Assembly (NCBI RefSeq): GCF_017744045.1
Contig: NZ_JAGHRD010000002.1
Origin: Pelagimonas sp017744045
Lineage (GTDB): Bacteria > Pseudomonadota > Alphaproteobacteria > Rhodobacterales > Rhodobacteraceae
Reading direction: 5' to 3' (one strand)
DNA: 64,000 nucleotides
The notes below the pieces were generated by a model that did no database searches, was not told where the DNA came from, and worked only from the letters and a program-made list of their open reading frames with translations. Shown here piece by piece: positions 1 to 8,695 of the stretch. Position 1 is the stretch's first letter, and each line of letters starts with the position of its first letter. The position numbers and the translations under genes were made by a program.

Positions 1-522
1 TTGTTTGACAAGGCAGGCTTTAAACGTCTGCATGTCGCTGGTCACCCCGAAGGCAACAAGGACATTGATCCCAATGGCGGCGATGCCGTTGTGATGGACG
101 CGCTGCGCTGGAAACAGAAGTTCAACGAGACCACCGATGCCGAAATGGCGCTGGCCACCCAGTTTGCCTTTGACGCCGATCCAATCATCGCCTGGGCGGA
201 CCGCCTGAAATCCGAAGGCATCGAAATCCCGATCCATATCGGCATTGCGGGCCCGGCCAAGCTGCAAACCCTGATCAAATTCGCCATTGCCTGCGGTGTT
301 GGCCCCTCACTCAAGGTTTTGCAGAAACGCGCCATGGATGTGTCCAAGCTTCTGCTGCCATATGAGCCGACTGACGTGTTGACCAAACTGGCCGCCCACA
401 AAGCCGCCAACCCGGATTTCAACATCGACAAGGTCCATTTCTTCCCACTTGGCGGCATCAAGACCAATGCCAATTGGGCGATTGAAAACGGTGGCGAGTC
501 GACCCGCCCGGCAAAGCAGTAG
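1..522 (+). CDS. Methylenetetrahydrofolate reductase, 3' portion
   Basis: This is the C-terminal 173 residues of a MetF-type reductase, which interconverts 5,10-methylene- and 5-methyl-tetrahydrofolate with a flavin. The reading frame is open to the window edge, so the true start lies outside. Segments such as FKRLHVAGHPEGN and HIGIAGPAKL, followed by a late FFPLGG, fit the C-terminal half of the family. The HAD gene begins 5 bases after the stop and a pterin-binding methyltransferase follows, so the three genes look like one one-carbon operon. The pairing suggests a role in passing methyl groups from demethylation reactions into the folate pool, rather than only methionine synthesis; that role is inferred. 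Confidence 0.8.
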   Translation: MFDKAGFKRLHVAGHPEGNKDIDPNGGDAVVMDALRWKQKFNETTDAEMALATQFAFDADPIIAWADRLKSEGIEIPIHIGIAGPAKLQTLIKFAIACGVGPSLKVLQKRAMDVSKLLLPYEPTDVLTKLAAHKAANPDFNIDKVHFFPLGGIKTNANWAIENGGESTRPAKQ

Positions 523-527
523 AACCG

Positions 528-1196
528 GTGTCGCGTCCTGCTCTGCTTTTCGACCTCGACGGCACGATGCTGGACACGGACGCGATCCATATGTCGGTGT
601 TCGCTGACATGATGGCCCCCCGCGGGCTGGATGTGACGCATGACTTCTACATGCGTCATGTTCATGGACGGCTGAACACTGACATCTTTGCCGATTTTCT
701 TCCGGACGAACCGGATCCTCAGGGGTTGTCGGACGCCAAAGAGGCCGAGTTCCGCAACCGTCTGCCCCGCCCCTACCCGGCTATGCCCGGTGTCGTGGAT
801 CTGGTGGCGCGGGCGCAACGCAACAATTGGGGGTTGGCCGTGGTAACCAATGCCATGCGGCTCAATGCCGAGGCCATGCTAGAGGCCATCGGCCTGAGCG
901 CCACGTTTGACGTGATCGTCATCGGCGAGGAATGCCCAAAAGGCAAACCAGACCCGGCCCCGTATACAATCGCAATGCAGCAATTGGGTGTGAGCCCAGA
1001 CCGCTGCATCGCTTTCGAAGACAGCCCCTCGGGCATGCGCGCCGCCGCAGCCTCCGGGGCCTATCCTGTGGGCATCCGCTCCTCCCTATCTGACAAAGAT
1101 CTCAGGGCGGCGGGCGCACAGGACAGTTTGGAACACTTTAACGACCCTGCGCTGGCACACATATTGCAGCGTTTTGACAGAGAGGCACTGACATGA
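528..1196 (+). CDS. HAD-superfamily hydrolase (subfamily IA)
   Basis: A 222-residue HAD phosphatase-like protein starting with GTG. Motif I is FDLDGTMLDTD near residues 9-19 (nucleophile Asp and general acid Asp). Motif II is in VVTNA, the motif III lysine is in KGKPDP, and motif IV is FEDSPSGM. The cap insert between motifs I and II is the helical C1 type, as in phosphoglycolate phosphatase or beta-phosphoglucomutase relatives. The substrate cannot be told from sequence. It begins 5 bases after the reductase stop and its own stop overlaps the next start (ATGA), indicating translational coupling inside the one-carbon cluster. Confidence 0.88.
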   Translation: MSRPALLFDLDGTMLDTDAIHMSVFADMMAPRGLDVTHDFYMRHVHGRLNTDIFADFLPDEPDPQGLSDAKEAEFRNRLPRPYPAMPGVVDLVARAQRNNWGLAVVTNAMRLNAEAMLEAIGLSATFDVIVIGEECPKGKPDPAPYTIAMQQLGVSPDRCIAFEDSPSGMRAAAASGAYPVGIRSSLSDKDLRAAGAQDSLEHFNDPALAHILQRFDREALT

Positions 1197-2257
1197 CCCG
1201 CACGATCATCGAGTCGCAAACCAAAACCACCGTGATGGGCTTTGACCAGCCCTTCTGCGTGATCGGTGAGCGTATCAACCCAACAGGCCGCAAAATCCTG
1301 AATGCCGAACTGGAAGCCGGCGATTTCAGCCGCGTCGAAGCGGACGCGCTGGCGCAGGTTGCGGCCGGTGCCAATGTGCTCGACATCAATTCGGGCGCGG
1401 TGTTTTCCAACAAAATGGCCGAAGATCCCCGTTACGCCGATAACAACTTTGTCGAACCAGACCTGATGCGCCAATTGGTGGAAAAAGTCCAAGCGGTCAC
1501 CGATTGCCCGCTCTGCATCGACAGCTCGGTGCCCGGCGCGTTGGAAGCTGGCCTTGAAGCTGCCAAGGGCCGCCCCTTGCTGAACTCGGTCACTGGCGAA
1601 GAGGAACGTCTGGAAATCGTTCTGCCGCTGGTCAAGAAATACAACGTTCCCGTTGTCGCGATCTCTAACGACGATACCGGCATTTCCGAGGACCCGGAGG
1701 TCCGTTTTGCCGTGGCGAAAAAGATCGTCGAACGCGCTGCCGATTTTGGCATCCCAGCGCATGACATCGTGGTTGACCCTCTGGTCATGCCAATCGGCGC
1801 AATGGGCACTGCGGGCCTGCAGGTTTTTGAGCTGAACAATCGTCTGCGCAATGAACTGGGTGTGAACACCACCTGCGGGGCCTCCAACATCTCCTTTGGT
1901 CTGCCCAACCGTCACGGCATCAACAATGCCTTCCTGCCCATGGCGATGGCCACCGGCATGACCTCGGCGATCATGAACCCGGTTGCCCTGCCCGTTGGCC
2001 CAAAGAAGCTTGCCGAGAAAAAGGCCGAGGTTGAGGCCGCTGGTATCGTTCTGCCCGAGGGTATGGATGACGAAACCTTCTGCAAGATGTTTGGCCTCGG
2101 CTCGACCAAACCGCGCCCTGGCAAGGAAATGGAAGCGATCCGCGCCGCCAACTTCCTCACCAACAATGACGAAGGCGGTGCCAACTGGATCCAGTTCAAC
2201 AAGGCACCGGGCGAAGCCGCCGGTGGTCGCGGTGGCCGCCGCCGCCGCCGCGCCTGA
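1193..2257 (+). CDS. Pterin-binding methyltetrahydrofolate:corrinoid methyltransferase-like protein
   Basis: A 354-residue protein of the dihydropteroate-synthase/MeTr fold. Family-typical segments are CVIGERINPTGRK near the start, VLDINSG, CIDSSVPGALEAGL, and VVDPLVMPIGA. This fold moves the methyl group between methyl-tetrahydrofolate and a corrinoid protein or cobalamin. Unusually, the C terminus ends in a short Gly/Arg run (GGRGGRRRRRA) that the catalytic barrel does not need. It is the last gene of the one-carbon set and is followed by a strong terminator. No corrinoid protein is visible in the window, so its partner must lie elsewhere. A methyltransferase of the MttB family sits at 57962-59527. 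Confidence 0.85.
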   Translation: MTRTIIESQTKTTVMGFDQPFCVIGERINPTGRKILNAELEAGDFSRVEADALAQVAAGANVLDINSGAVFSNKMAEDPRYADNNFVEPDLMRQLVEKVQAVTDCPLCIDSSVPGALEAGLEAAKGRPLLNSVTGEEERLEIVLPLVKKYNVPVVAISNDDTGISEDPEVRFAVAKKIVERAADFGIPAHDIVVDPLVMPIGAMGTAGLQVFELNNRLRNELGVNTTCGASNISFGLPNRHGINNAFLPMAMATGMTSAIMNPVALPVGPKKLAEKKAEVEAAGIVLPEGMDDETFCKMFGLGSTKPRPGKEMEAIRAANFLTNNDEGGANWIQFNKAPGEAAGGRGGRRRRRA

Positions 2258-2278
2258 TCCAAATTGGAAAATGCGAAA

Positions 2279-2304
2279 CGCCCGCCAAACCGGCGGGCGT
2301 TTTT
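2279..2304 (+). terminator. Rho-independent terminator of the one-carbon operon
   Basis: A perfect 8-bp stem, CGCCCGCC / GGCGGGCG, with a 5-base loop is followed by five T. It lies 21 bases after the methyltransferase stop and abuts the stop of the convergent membrane-protein gene. Confidence 0.9.
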
Positions 2305-2738
2305 CATGCGGTTGCCGTTGGCCGCTCGTCTCGTCTCGCCGCCCAGATCGGCCAGACGACCAAGACCAAAAAGGTCAGGTTGGCCAAGGCGTTAACTGGC
2401 GCGCCAACCAAAATGGACCCGCTGCTATCCACCAGATACCAGCTCCAGATCATTGCCAACAGGGCGGTTCGGGTCTCATGGGGCATCCGGACCAGATGGG
2501 CCCCGGCCATCACCCAAATGATCACCCCAAGCCCAACACAAAGCCCGGCCATGATCGCGCCTAGCATTTGACCCGGCGTCTTACCAAGCGTTTCAGCCCC
2601 ATCCCCGCCAAGCGTCACCAGATCCAGCAACAGCACCAATGGGCTCGACACCCCAAACACCAGGGCCACCCAGGTCAGCATACCAAACCCGACAATCACC
2701 CCAGCGCCAAAGCGCAACCGTTTCTGTTCCAAAGTCAT
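2304..2738 (-). CDS. Small integral membrane protein of unknown function
   Basis: A 144-residue protein with about four hydrophobic helices (roughly residues 10-38, 58-80, 85-105 and 115-135). A good ribosome site (AAGGAG) lies 7-8 bases before the ATG. I do not recognise a named family. It is divergent from an XRE-type regulator across 104 bases that contain a perfect palindrome, so it is a plausible target of that regulator. Its stop touches the terminator of the preceding convergent operon. Confidence 0.7.
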   Translation of the reverse strand: MTLEQKRLRFGAGVIVGFGMLTWVALVFGVSSPLVLLLDLVTLGGDGAETLGKTPGQMLGAIMAGLCVGLGVIIWVMAGAHLVRMPHETRTALLAMIWSWYLVDSSGSILVGAPVNALANLTFLVLVVWPIWAARRDERPTATA

Positions 2739-2793
2739 CGCAATCTCCTTTCACATTGCTGTGGAAACTGTCGATCCTGACGCGTCTCATCAA

Positions 2794-2808
2794 TTACCTG
2801 CCAGGTAA
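2794..2808. promoter_or_regulatory. Palindromic operator candidate between divergent genes
   Basis: TTACCTG-C-CAGGTAA is a perfect 7+1+7 palindrome in the 104-base gap between the membrane-protein gene and the XRE regulator. The 10-mer GATCCTGACG occurs as a direct repeat on either side of it, at 2773-2782 and 2819-2828. The placement fits a site bound by the adjacent XRE protein to control both promoters; binding is inferred. Confidence 0.55.
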
Positions 2809-2842
2809 GTGAATTCGTGATCCTGACGTGTTAGCAAACGGC

Positions 2843-3604
2843 ATGAGCAATTTTGGACAAGAGCTGAAAACCTGGCGCACGACCCGCCGCCTGTCGCAAC
2901 TGGCCTTGGCCACAGATAGCGGGATTTCCGCGCGCCACCTGTCCTTTTTGGAAACCGGACGCGCCCGCCCCAGTCGTGGGATGATTTTGCGCCTGACCGA
3001 TTGTCTGAACATCCCTCGCCCAGCACGCAATCACATGCTGGTCGCCGCAGGGTTTGCCCCCGCCTATCCCGAGATCAAGCGTGATGCAGAGATGCTTGCC
3101 CCGTTCTCGCAAGCCATTGATCGGATGCTCGAAAAACACGCGCCTTACCCGGCCTCGGTCATGGATCGCGAATGGTGTATCTTGCAGATGAACGCGCCTG
3201 CGCAACTGCTGTTTGGCGGCGTCGGTTTGCAGGTCGGGCAGAGCCTGATCGACATCCTGCTAGAAACCAATATCGGCCCGGAAGTGGTTGAGAACTGGCC
3301 AGAATTTGGCCACCATATCCTAATGCGCCTGCGCGCCGAAAGCGCGGAGGCCGGTGGCCTCGCCAGTCTGGACAAAGCGGCACAGATTTTGGCCGATGAC
3401 CCAGCCATCGCCTCTTATGAGCCGCCCATCCCCTTGCCAGCGGTCACACCGACCCGGTTTCGAGCTGGCCCAACCACCCTCTCGCTCTTTAGTACATTTG
3501 CACAATTTGGCAGTGCCGAAGAGGTCACCCTTTCTGATCTCAAAATTGAATTGTTGTTCCCCTGTGACGAAGCAACTCGGCTGTTTCTTGAGCAGCTAGG
3601 CTAA
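2843..3604 (+). CDS. XRE-family transcriptional regulator with MmyB-like ligand domain
   Basis: A 253-residue regulator. Residues about 1-65 form a helix-turn-helix of the XRE type (LSQLALATDSGISARHLSFLETGRARPS). The rest matches the MmyB-like ligand-binding domain found in many actinobacterial and alphaproteobacterial regulators (ASVMDREWCILQMNAPAQLLFG). I chose the ATG at 2843 over the GTG at 2828 because the helix-turn-helix begins normally from there. It is divergent from a membrane-protein gene with a palindrome between them. Its last 9 bases overlap the convergent methyltransferase gene. The ligand is unknown. Confidence 0.85.
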   Translation: MSNFGQELKTWRTTRRLSQLALATDSGISARHLSFLETGRARPSRGMILRLTDCLNIPRPARNHMLVAAGFAPAYPEIKRDAEMLAPFSQAIDRMLEKHAPYPASVMDREWCILQMNAPAQLLFGGVGLQVGQSLIDILLETNIGPEVVENWPEFGHHILMRLRAESAEAGGLASLDKAAQILADDPAIASYEPPIPLPAVTPTRFRAGPTTLSLFSTFAQFGSAEEVTLSDLKIELLFPCDEATRLFLEQLG

Positions 3605-4165
3605 GTCAGACTTCCGTGCCAAGGCCCAGGAACAGATCGGAAAATCCTCCTGATTTTCCAGACTGTCCACATCCTCACGGTAGGCCGGTGGAAAGGGCCC
3701 GGCAACATTGCGGATCCCTGCCCAGCGATTGCCCCATTGTTCGGCATGAATCTCGGTTTCTTCAAACCCGCATTCAATCAGGAAATTCGTCAGCCCGCGC
3801 GCGCTCCAGCGCGTATTGTCCACCGGTGCCCCATGCAACGGCACAAAAAACGGCACCGCCACCAGAAAATATCCGCCGGGTTTCAGCGATTGCAGCACAT
3901 GTTGCGTGGCGCGGTAAGGACGGTCGAGATGCTCCCAAACCTGATCAGCTATGATCAGATCATAGTGCAGCAGGCTGCCATCCTCAGCCCGCAGCGGTGA
4001 TTTGCAGATGTCATATTCGGGAAACCAGAAGGCACGGTAAGATTTGAAGGGAAACTTGGTGCCGAACTTCCCCGAAATCTCAGCCACATCAAGCGTTTCC
4101 GGCTCCAGCATTCGCACCAGATGCCGGCATTTCTTGGAACTGACGATACGATTGATACTGGCCAT
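3596..4165 (-). CDS. Class I SAM-dependent methyltransferase
   Basis: A 189-residue protein with the late half of a Rossmann methyltransferase: an acidic DLIIADQVWEHLD segment (motif III/IV region) and LKPGGYFLVAVPFF (post-I beta-strand region). The N-terminal SAM glycine loop is weak, and the protein begins at a position suggesting a reduced N-terminal core. The substrate is unknown. The gene is convergent with the XRE regulator, overlapping it by 9 bases, and lies upstream of nothing obviously related. Confidence 0.7.
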   Translation of the reverse strand: MASINRIVSSKKCRHLVRMLEPETLDVAEISGKFGTKFPFKSYRAFWFPEYDICKSPLRAEDGSLLHYDLIIADQVWEHLDRPYRATQHVLQSLKPGGYFLVAVPFFVPLHGAPVDNTRWSARGLTNFLIECGFEETEIHAEQWGNRWAGIRNVAGPFPPAYREDVDSLENQEDFPICSWALARKSDLA

Positions 4166-4233
4166 GACCCACCTCGCTTTGCGCCATTTGGCGTCAGCTT
4201 GCGAGAGGGGTCAAGCCCTTGTTGGAAAACGAT

Positions 4234-7200
4234 CTATTTCGCCCGTTTCTTGATCTTGCCCGCCGCCTCTGCGAGATCGCGGGCAATAGCAAAGGCTCCT
4301 TGGATCTTGTCCTTGTCGCTCTTCCAGTCACGCCGCAGGATAATCTTGTTATCCTTGATCTTGGCCGTGTCGCCTTGGGCTCGCATAAAGCTCACCAGCC
4401 CCTCAGGCTTGGCGAATTTGTCATTGTGGAATTGAACAGTCGCGCCTTTTGGCCCGCCATCAAGCTTGGCAATCCCGGCGCGTTTACACATGGCCTTGAT
4501 GCGAACAACGAGCATCAAGGTGTTGACCTCACGCGGTAACTTTCCAAACCGGTCGATCAGTTCCGCGGCAAACCCCTCCAGCTCAACCTTGGTTGAAAGC
4601 GAGGACAGGCGACGATAAAGCCCGAGACGTACATCGAGATCGGGCACATAATCCTCGGGGATCAGAACCGGCACCCCCAGATTGATCTGAGGTGCCCACT
4701 GCCCGTCATCGTCGGTCAGCCCCTCCATCTCGCCGGATTTGATCTTGGCAATCGCCTCTTCCAGCATGGATTGGTAAAGCTCATAGCCGACATCGCGCAT
4801 TTGGCCGGACTGCTCTTCGCCCAGAAGATTGCCCGCGCCGCGAATGTCCAAATCCTGTGAGGCCAAGCTAAAGCCAGCGCCAAGCGTGTCGATGGACCCC
4901 AAAACCCGCAGGCGTTTCTCGGCGGTAGCCGTCAGTTTGGCACGCGGTTTGGTGGTCAGATAACAATAGGCACGCGTTTTCGAACGCCCAACCCGGCCCC
5001 GTATCTGATACAATTGGCTGAGCCCAAACATATCGGCGCGATGCACCACCATTGTGTTGGCCGTTGGAATATCCAGGCCGCTTTCAACAATCGTCGTCGC
5101 CAGCAGCACATCATATTTGCCGTCATAAAACGCATTCATACGCTCATCCAGCTCACCTGCCGCCATCTGGCCATGCGCGACAACATAAGAAATCTCGGGC
5201 ATCTGCTCTTTGAGGAATTCTTCAATCTCAGGCAGATCAGCAATGCGCGGCACCACATAGAAGGATTGCCCGCCGCGATAATGCTCACGCAGCAACGCCT
5301 CGCGAATGGTGACCGCGTCGAACTCGCTGACATAGGTGCGGATCGCCAAACGGTCCACCGGCGGCGTGCCAATGATCGACAGGTCACGCACCCCGGTCAG
5401 CGACAACTGCAAGGTTCGCGGGATCGGCGTTGCGGTCAGCGTCAAAACATGGATGTCACTGCGCAACTGCTTGAGCCGCTCTTTGTGCTGCACGCCAAAA
5501 TGCTGCTCTTCGTCGATGATCAACAGGCCAAGGCGCTCAAAGCGGATATTCTTGGCCAAAAGCGCATGGGTGCCCACGGCAATATCCACCGTCCCGCGCG
5601 AAATCCCCTCGCGCGTCAAAGAGGCCTCTTTCGTGCCCACAAAGCGCGACAATGGCGCGACCTGTACCGGAAAGCCCCTGAATCGTTCCGCAAATGACTT
5701 GTAATGCTGGCGCGCCAACAAGGTTGTGGGCGCAATCACCGCCACCTGCACACCAGACAGCGCTGCGATAAAGGCGGCGCGCATGGCGACCTCGGTCTTG
5801 CCAAAGCCGACATCGCCACAGATCAGACGATCCATCGGCTGACCGGAATGCATATCATCTACGACATCATTGATGGCATTCAGTTGGTCATCTGTTTCCT
5901 GATAGGGAAAACGCGCCGCGAAGCTTTCATAAGACCCAACCGGCGGGTCCATGACCGGGGCCTTGCGCAAGGCGCGTTCGGCCGCGATGCGGATCAAGCG
6001 ATCCGCCATCTCGCGAATGCGTTCTTTCAGCTTGGCCTTTTTCGCCTGCCAGGCCCCACCGCCCAGCCGATCCAACAGCCCCGTGTCATGGCCATATTTG
6101 CTCAGCAGTTCGATATTCTCGACCGGCAGGTACAGTTTGGCTGCTTCAGCATATTCAAGGCTGATGCATTCATGCGCCGCCCCGGCGGCGCTAATCACCT
6201 CCAACCCCAGATAACGGCCAATCCCGTGATCCACATGAACGACCAGATCGCCGGGGCTCAGGCTTTGGGTTTCGGTCAGGAAGTTCTCGGCCTTGCGTCG
6301 TTTGCGCGGTGCGCGGATCAACCGATCGCCCAGCACATCCTGTTCGGAAATAACGGTGATCTCACCACCATCCCAAGGGGCCACAAACCCAGCCTCAAGC
6401 GACCAAACCGCAAGATGCAGCCCGCGCTTACCAATCCGGGTGCCATTGCCAATCGGGATTGCCTCGGCCAGCCCTTCATCCTCGATCAAGCCGGTCAAAC
6501 GTTCCCGCGCGCCCTCGGAGTAAGAAGCAATCAAGACCGGCCCCTTGGCCATACGATCCTTTACGTGGGCAGCCAAAGCCCCAAACAGGCTAACATTTTC
6601 CTGCTGGCGTTCTGGCGAGAAATTGCGCCCGATCCGCCCACCGGCATCGACCACGCCAGGGCCAGTGGCCTGGGGCAGCGGATGACACTGTACCGCGCGC
6701 CGTGCGCCAATCGCCTCAGCCCAAGCACCATCATTCAAATACAGCAGCTCCGGCGGCACCGGTTTATAAACGCTGCCCATGGTCTTTTTTTGCGTCAGCG
6801 CATGGGTGCGCGTCTCATATTGATCCTGAATACTCTCCCAACGCGACAGCCGCGACGGCGTCAGTTGGTCATCCATAACCACCGGCACATCCGGCAGGTA
6901 ATCAAACAGGGTTTCCAGTTTCTCATGGAAAAACGGCAACCAATGTTCGATTCCCTGATGTTTACGCCCGGCACTCACCGCCTCATAAAGCGGGTCATCC
7001 TTGACCGAAGCGCCAAATTCGATGCGGTAGTTCTGACGAAACCGGGTGATCGCCGCCTCATCCAAGATGACTTCGGACACAGGGGCCAGTTCCACAACGT
7101 CCAGCTTTTCCGTGGTCCGCTGTGTTACCGGGTCAAAGCGGCGCGCCCCGTCCAAAACATCACCAAAGAAATCCAACCGTACAGGCCCGCCCTCACCGGG

Positions 7201-7695
7201 AGGGAAAATATCCACAATGCCGCCGCGAATGGCGTAATCCCCCGGCTCGGTCACCGTGGGGGCCTGGCTAAAGCCCATACGCACAAGAAAGGCGCGCAAT
7301 TCGGCCTCATCCACACGGGAATCGACCCGCGCGACAAACGCCGCCTCGCGCAACACATTCCGCGCAGGCACTTTCTGCATCGCCGCAGACAGGGTGGTCA
7401 GCACCACATATTGCTTGGGCATACCATGCAGAAATCCGGCCAGCGCAGCCATACGCGCAGCAGAAATATCCGCATTGGGTGAAACTCGATCATAAGGCAG
7501 ACAATCCCAGCCCGAAAAGATGATCACCGGCACATCCGGCGCCAAAAACTCCAGCGCATCCCGCATCGAGGCCGCGCGCTTGTCATCGCGCGCCACATGC
7601 AGCACCGGCCCGCCGCCGCGCGCCATCTCATCCAGCAAAAGCTTGGCGTCAAACCCCTCCGGGGCCCCGCCCATGATCACGTTTTGTCCTGTCAT
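4234..7695 (-). CDS. mfd: Transcription-repair coupling factor Mfd
   Basis: About 1153 residues, the usual size for Mfd, the ATP-driven translocase that removes RNA polymerase stalled at DNA lesions and recruits UvrA. The N-terminal UvrB-homology region is present (FSGWDCLPYDRVSP). A CarD-like RNA-polymerase interaction domain follows (GDLVVHVDHGIGRYLGLE). The translocase motor has Walker A GDVGFGKTEVA near residue 627, the DEEQHFG box near 727, and TATPIPRTLQLS. The C terminus carries the TRCF domain. A TTG 36 bases upstream is also open, but ATG at 7695 fits the alphaproteobacterial start (MTGQNVIMGGAPEGFDA). The gene stands alone. Confidence 0.97.
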   Translation of the reverse strand: MTGQNVIMGGAPEGFDAKLLLDEMARGGGPVLHVARDDKRAASMRDALEFLAPDVPVIIFSGWDCLPYDRVSPNADISAARMAALAGFLHGMPKQYVVLTTLSAAMQKVPARNVLREAAFVARVDSRVDEAELRAFLVRMGFSQAPTVTEPGDYAIRGGIVDIFPPGEGGPVRLDFFGDVLDGARRFDPVTQRTTEKLDVVELAPVSEVILDEAAITRFRQNYRIEFGASVKDDPLYEAVSAGRKHQGIEHWLPFFHEKLETLFDYLPDVPVVMDDQLTPSRLSRWESIQDQYETRTHALTQKKTMGSVYKPVPPELLYLNDGAWAEAIGARRAVQCHPLPQATGPGVVDAGGRIGRNFSPERQQENVSLFGALAAHVKDRMAKGPVLIASYSEGARERLTGLIEDEGLAEAIPIGNGTRIGKRGLHLAVWSLEAGFVAPWDGGEITVISEQDVLGDRLIRAPRKRRKAENFLTETQSLSPGDLVVHVDHGIGRYLGLEVISAAGAAHECISLEYAEAAKLYLPVENIELLSKYGHDTGLLDRLGGGAWQAKKAKLKERIREMADRLIRIAAERALRKAPVMDPPVGSYESFAARFPYQETDDQLNAINDVVDDMHSGQPMDRLICGDVGFGKTEVAMRAAFIAALSGVQVAVIAPTTLLARQHYKSFAERFRGFPVQVAPLSRFVGTKEASLTREGISRGTVDIAVGTHALLAKNIRFERLGLLIIDEEQHFGVQHKERLKQLRSDIHVLTLTATPIPRTLQLSLTGVRDLSIIGTPPVDRLAIRTYVSEFDAVTIREALLREHYRGGQSFYVVPRIADLPEIEEFLKEQMPEISYVVAHGQMAAGELDERMNAFYDGKYDVLLATTIVESGLDIPTANTMVVHRADMFGLSQLYQIRGRVGRSKTRAYCYLTTKPRAKLTATAEKRLRVLGSIDTLGAGFSLASQDLDIRGAGNLLGEEQSGQMRDVGYELYQSMLEEAIAKIKSGEMEGLTDDDGQWAPQINLGVPVLIPEDYVPDLDVRLGLYRRLSSLSTKVELEGFAAELIDRFGKLPREVNTLMLVVRIKAMCKRAGIAKLDGGPKGATVQFHNDKFAKPEGLVSFMRAQGDTAKIKDNKIILRRDWKSDKDKIQGAFAIARDLAEAAGKIKKRAK

Positions 7696-8030
7696 ACCGC
7701 CTGCAATGCCCCCCTGCCCGACCAAGGTCAAGCCCAGCTTTGTTTCGGAGCCATCCCTTGCTTGACGCAGGCCAGGCAGGCTGGGTTTGGCGGGACAAGA
7801 TCAATTGACGAGGGGCCCCATTCATGGGGAAACGTCCATTGTTCTTGTCACGACGAAAACAGTCTGTCAGGACCAATCATTCAAGGGATGGATCTGCAAC
7901 AAAGCAGTTTTGTTTTGGTGAATCTCAGCACCCACACCCTCTCGACCCGCACCCGCTTCACACGGAATCGTCTCCTAGCCACTTGCTTAAAACAAAGCGC
8001 GCGGAAGCGCATAATGTAACAGCGTTCGAC
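7696..8030. other. Non-coding interval upstream of mfd
   Basis: About 335 bases with no supportable gene. A small perfect hairpin (CCCCAT-TC-ATGGGG) lies near 7816-7830, but no T-run follows on either strand. The interval should hold the mfd promoter and the 3' flank of the next minus-strand gene. I see no convincing promoter boxes. Confidence 0.4.
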
Positions 8031-8552
8031 TTAAAGCACGTAGGACGAAAGGTTGTGATACATGCCCCACATGGCGGTCAAAAAGATCGACACCATACCG
8101 ATGAACTGCGTGGTCATGCGATGAATGCGCAGGCGCCGCCACAATGCCTCACCGCTGTTTTCACCACCCTTCACCTTGCGTGCCGAGTAGATGCTCAGCA
8201 AGCCGACAAAAATCAGCGGTGACATCAGCAAGAACACTGCTTGAGCAAACTCAACCCCATAATAAAACCCCAAAACCAGCAAACCGCTCAACAAGGCCGA
8301 GGCAATGGCGGTGATCCACAACCCGGCCTCTTCGACGATGAACAAAAACCGGTTGGCATTGATACGCACCAGATCCTCAAGATCCTGTTCGGCCTGCCCG
8401 CCATTGCGCCGCGCGCGGCTCACCATGTCAAAGGGCACGCCCAGAACCCAATGGCTGATCGAGGACCAGGCAACCGCCAGCACGATCCAGAACCAAAGAT
8501 TGGAAAAGGACCGCATTTCGATCACTTCAAAAACGATTGTGTACCAATCCAA
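8031..8552 (-). CDS. Conserved membrane protein of Rhodobacteraceae, function unknown
   Basis: From a TTG at 8552 (residues LDWYTIVFEVIEMRSFSNLW) the protein is 173 residues with four hydrophobic segments. A GAAAGAG sequence lies 7 bases before that TTG. An ATG at 8516 would give a shorter form, but the extra dozen residues look conserved in relatives I recall. Similar proteins next to hemB in this family are sometimes labelled 'component of SufBCD complex'. That label is from memory, and nothing in the sequence shows an iron-sulfur role. It is divergent from hemB. Confidence 0.65.
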   Translation of the reverse strand: MDWYTIVFEVIEMRSFSNLWFWIVLAVAWSSISHWVLGVPFDMVSRARRNGGQAEQDLEDLVRINANRFLFIVEEAGLWITAIASALLSGLLVLGFYYGVEFAQAVFLLMSPLIFVGLLSIYSARKVKGGENSGEALWRRLRIHRMTTQFIGMVSIFLTAMWGMYHNLSSYVL

Positions 8553-8695
8553 AGGGCTGCTCTTTCTATAGTCGACCCGTTTCGGCCAAGTCTGATTTCT
8601 GTGTGTCGCGACCCTAAGGCGCAGATCACCAATTCGGGGCTTGAGACAATGCCCATTCCATGCCACCCAAATGCGACCTTTACAAGGACTTCACA

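Noticed and set aside
5704..7482. A 592-residue frame opposite mfd
   Set aside because: It lies wholly antisense to a certain gene, is rich in His/Arg/Gln as GC-rich shadow frames are, and has no domain or ribosome site.
7814..7830. CCCCAT-TC-ATGGGG hairpin as a terminator
   Set aside because: Short stem with no T-run on either strand.
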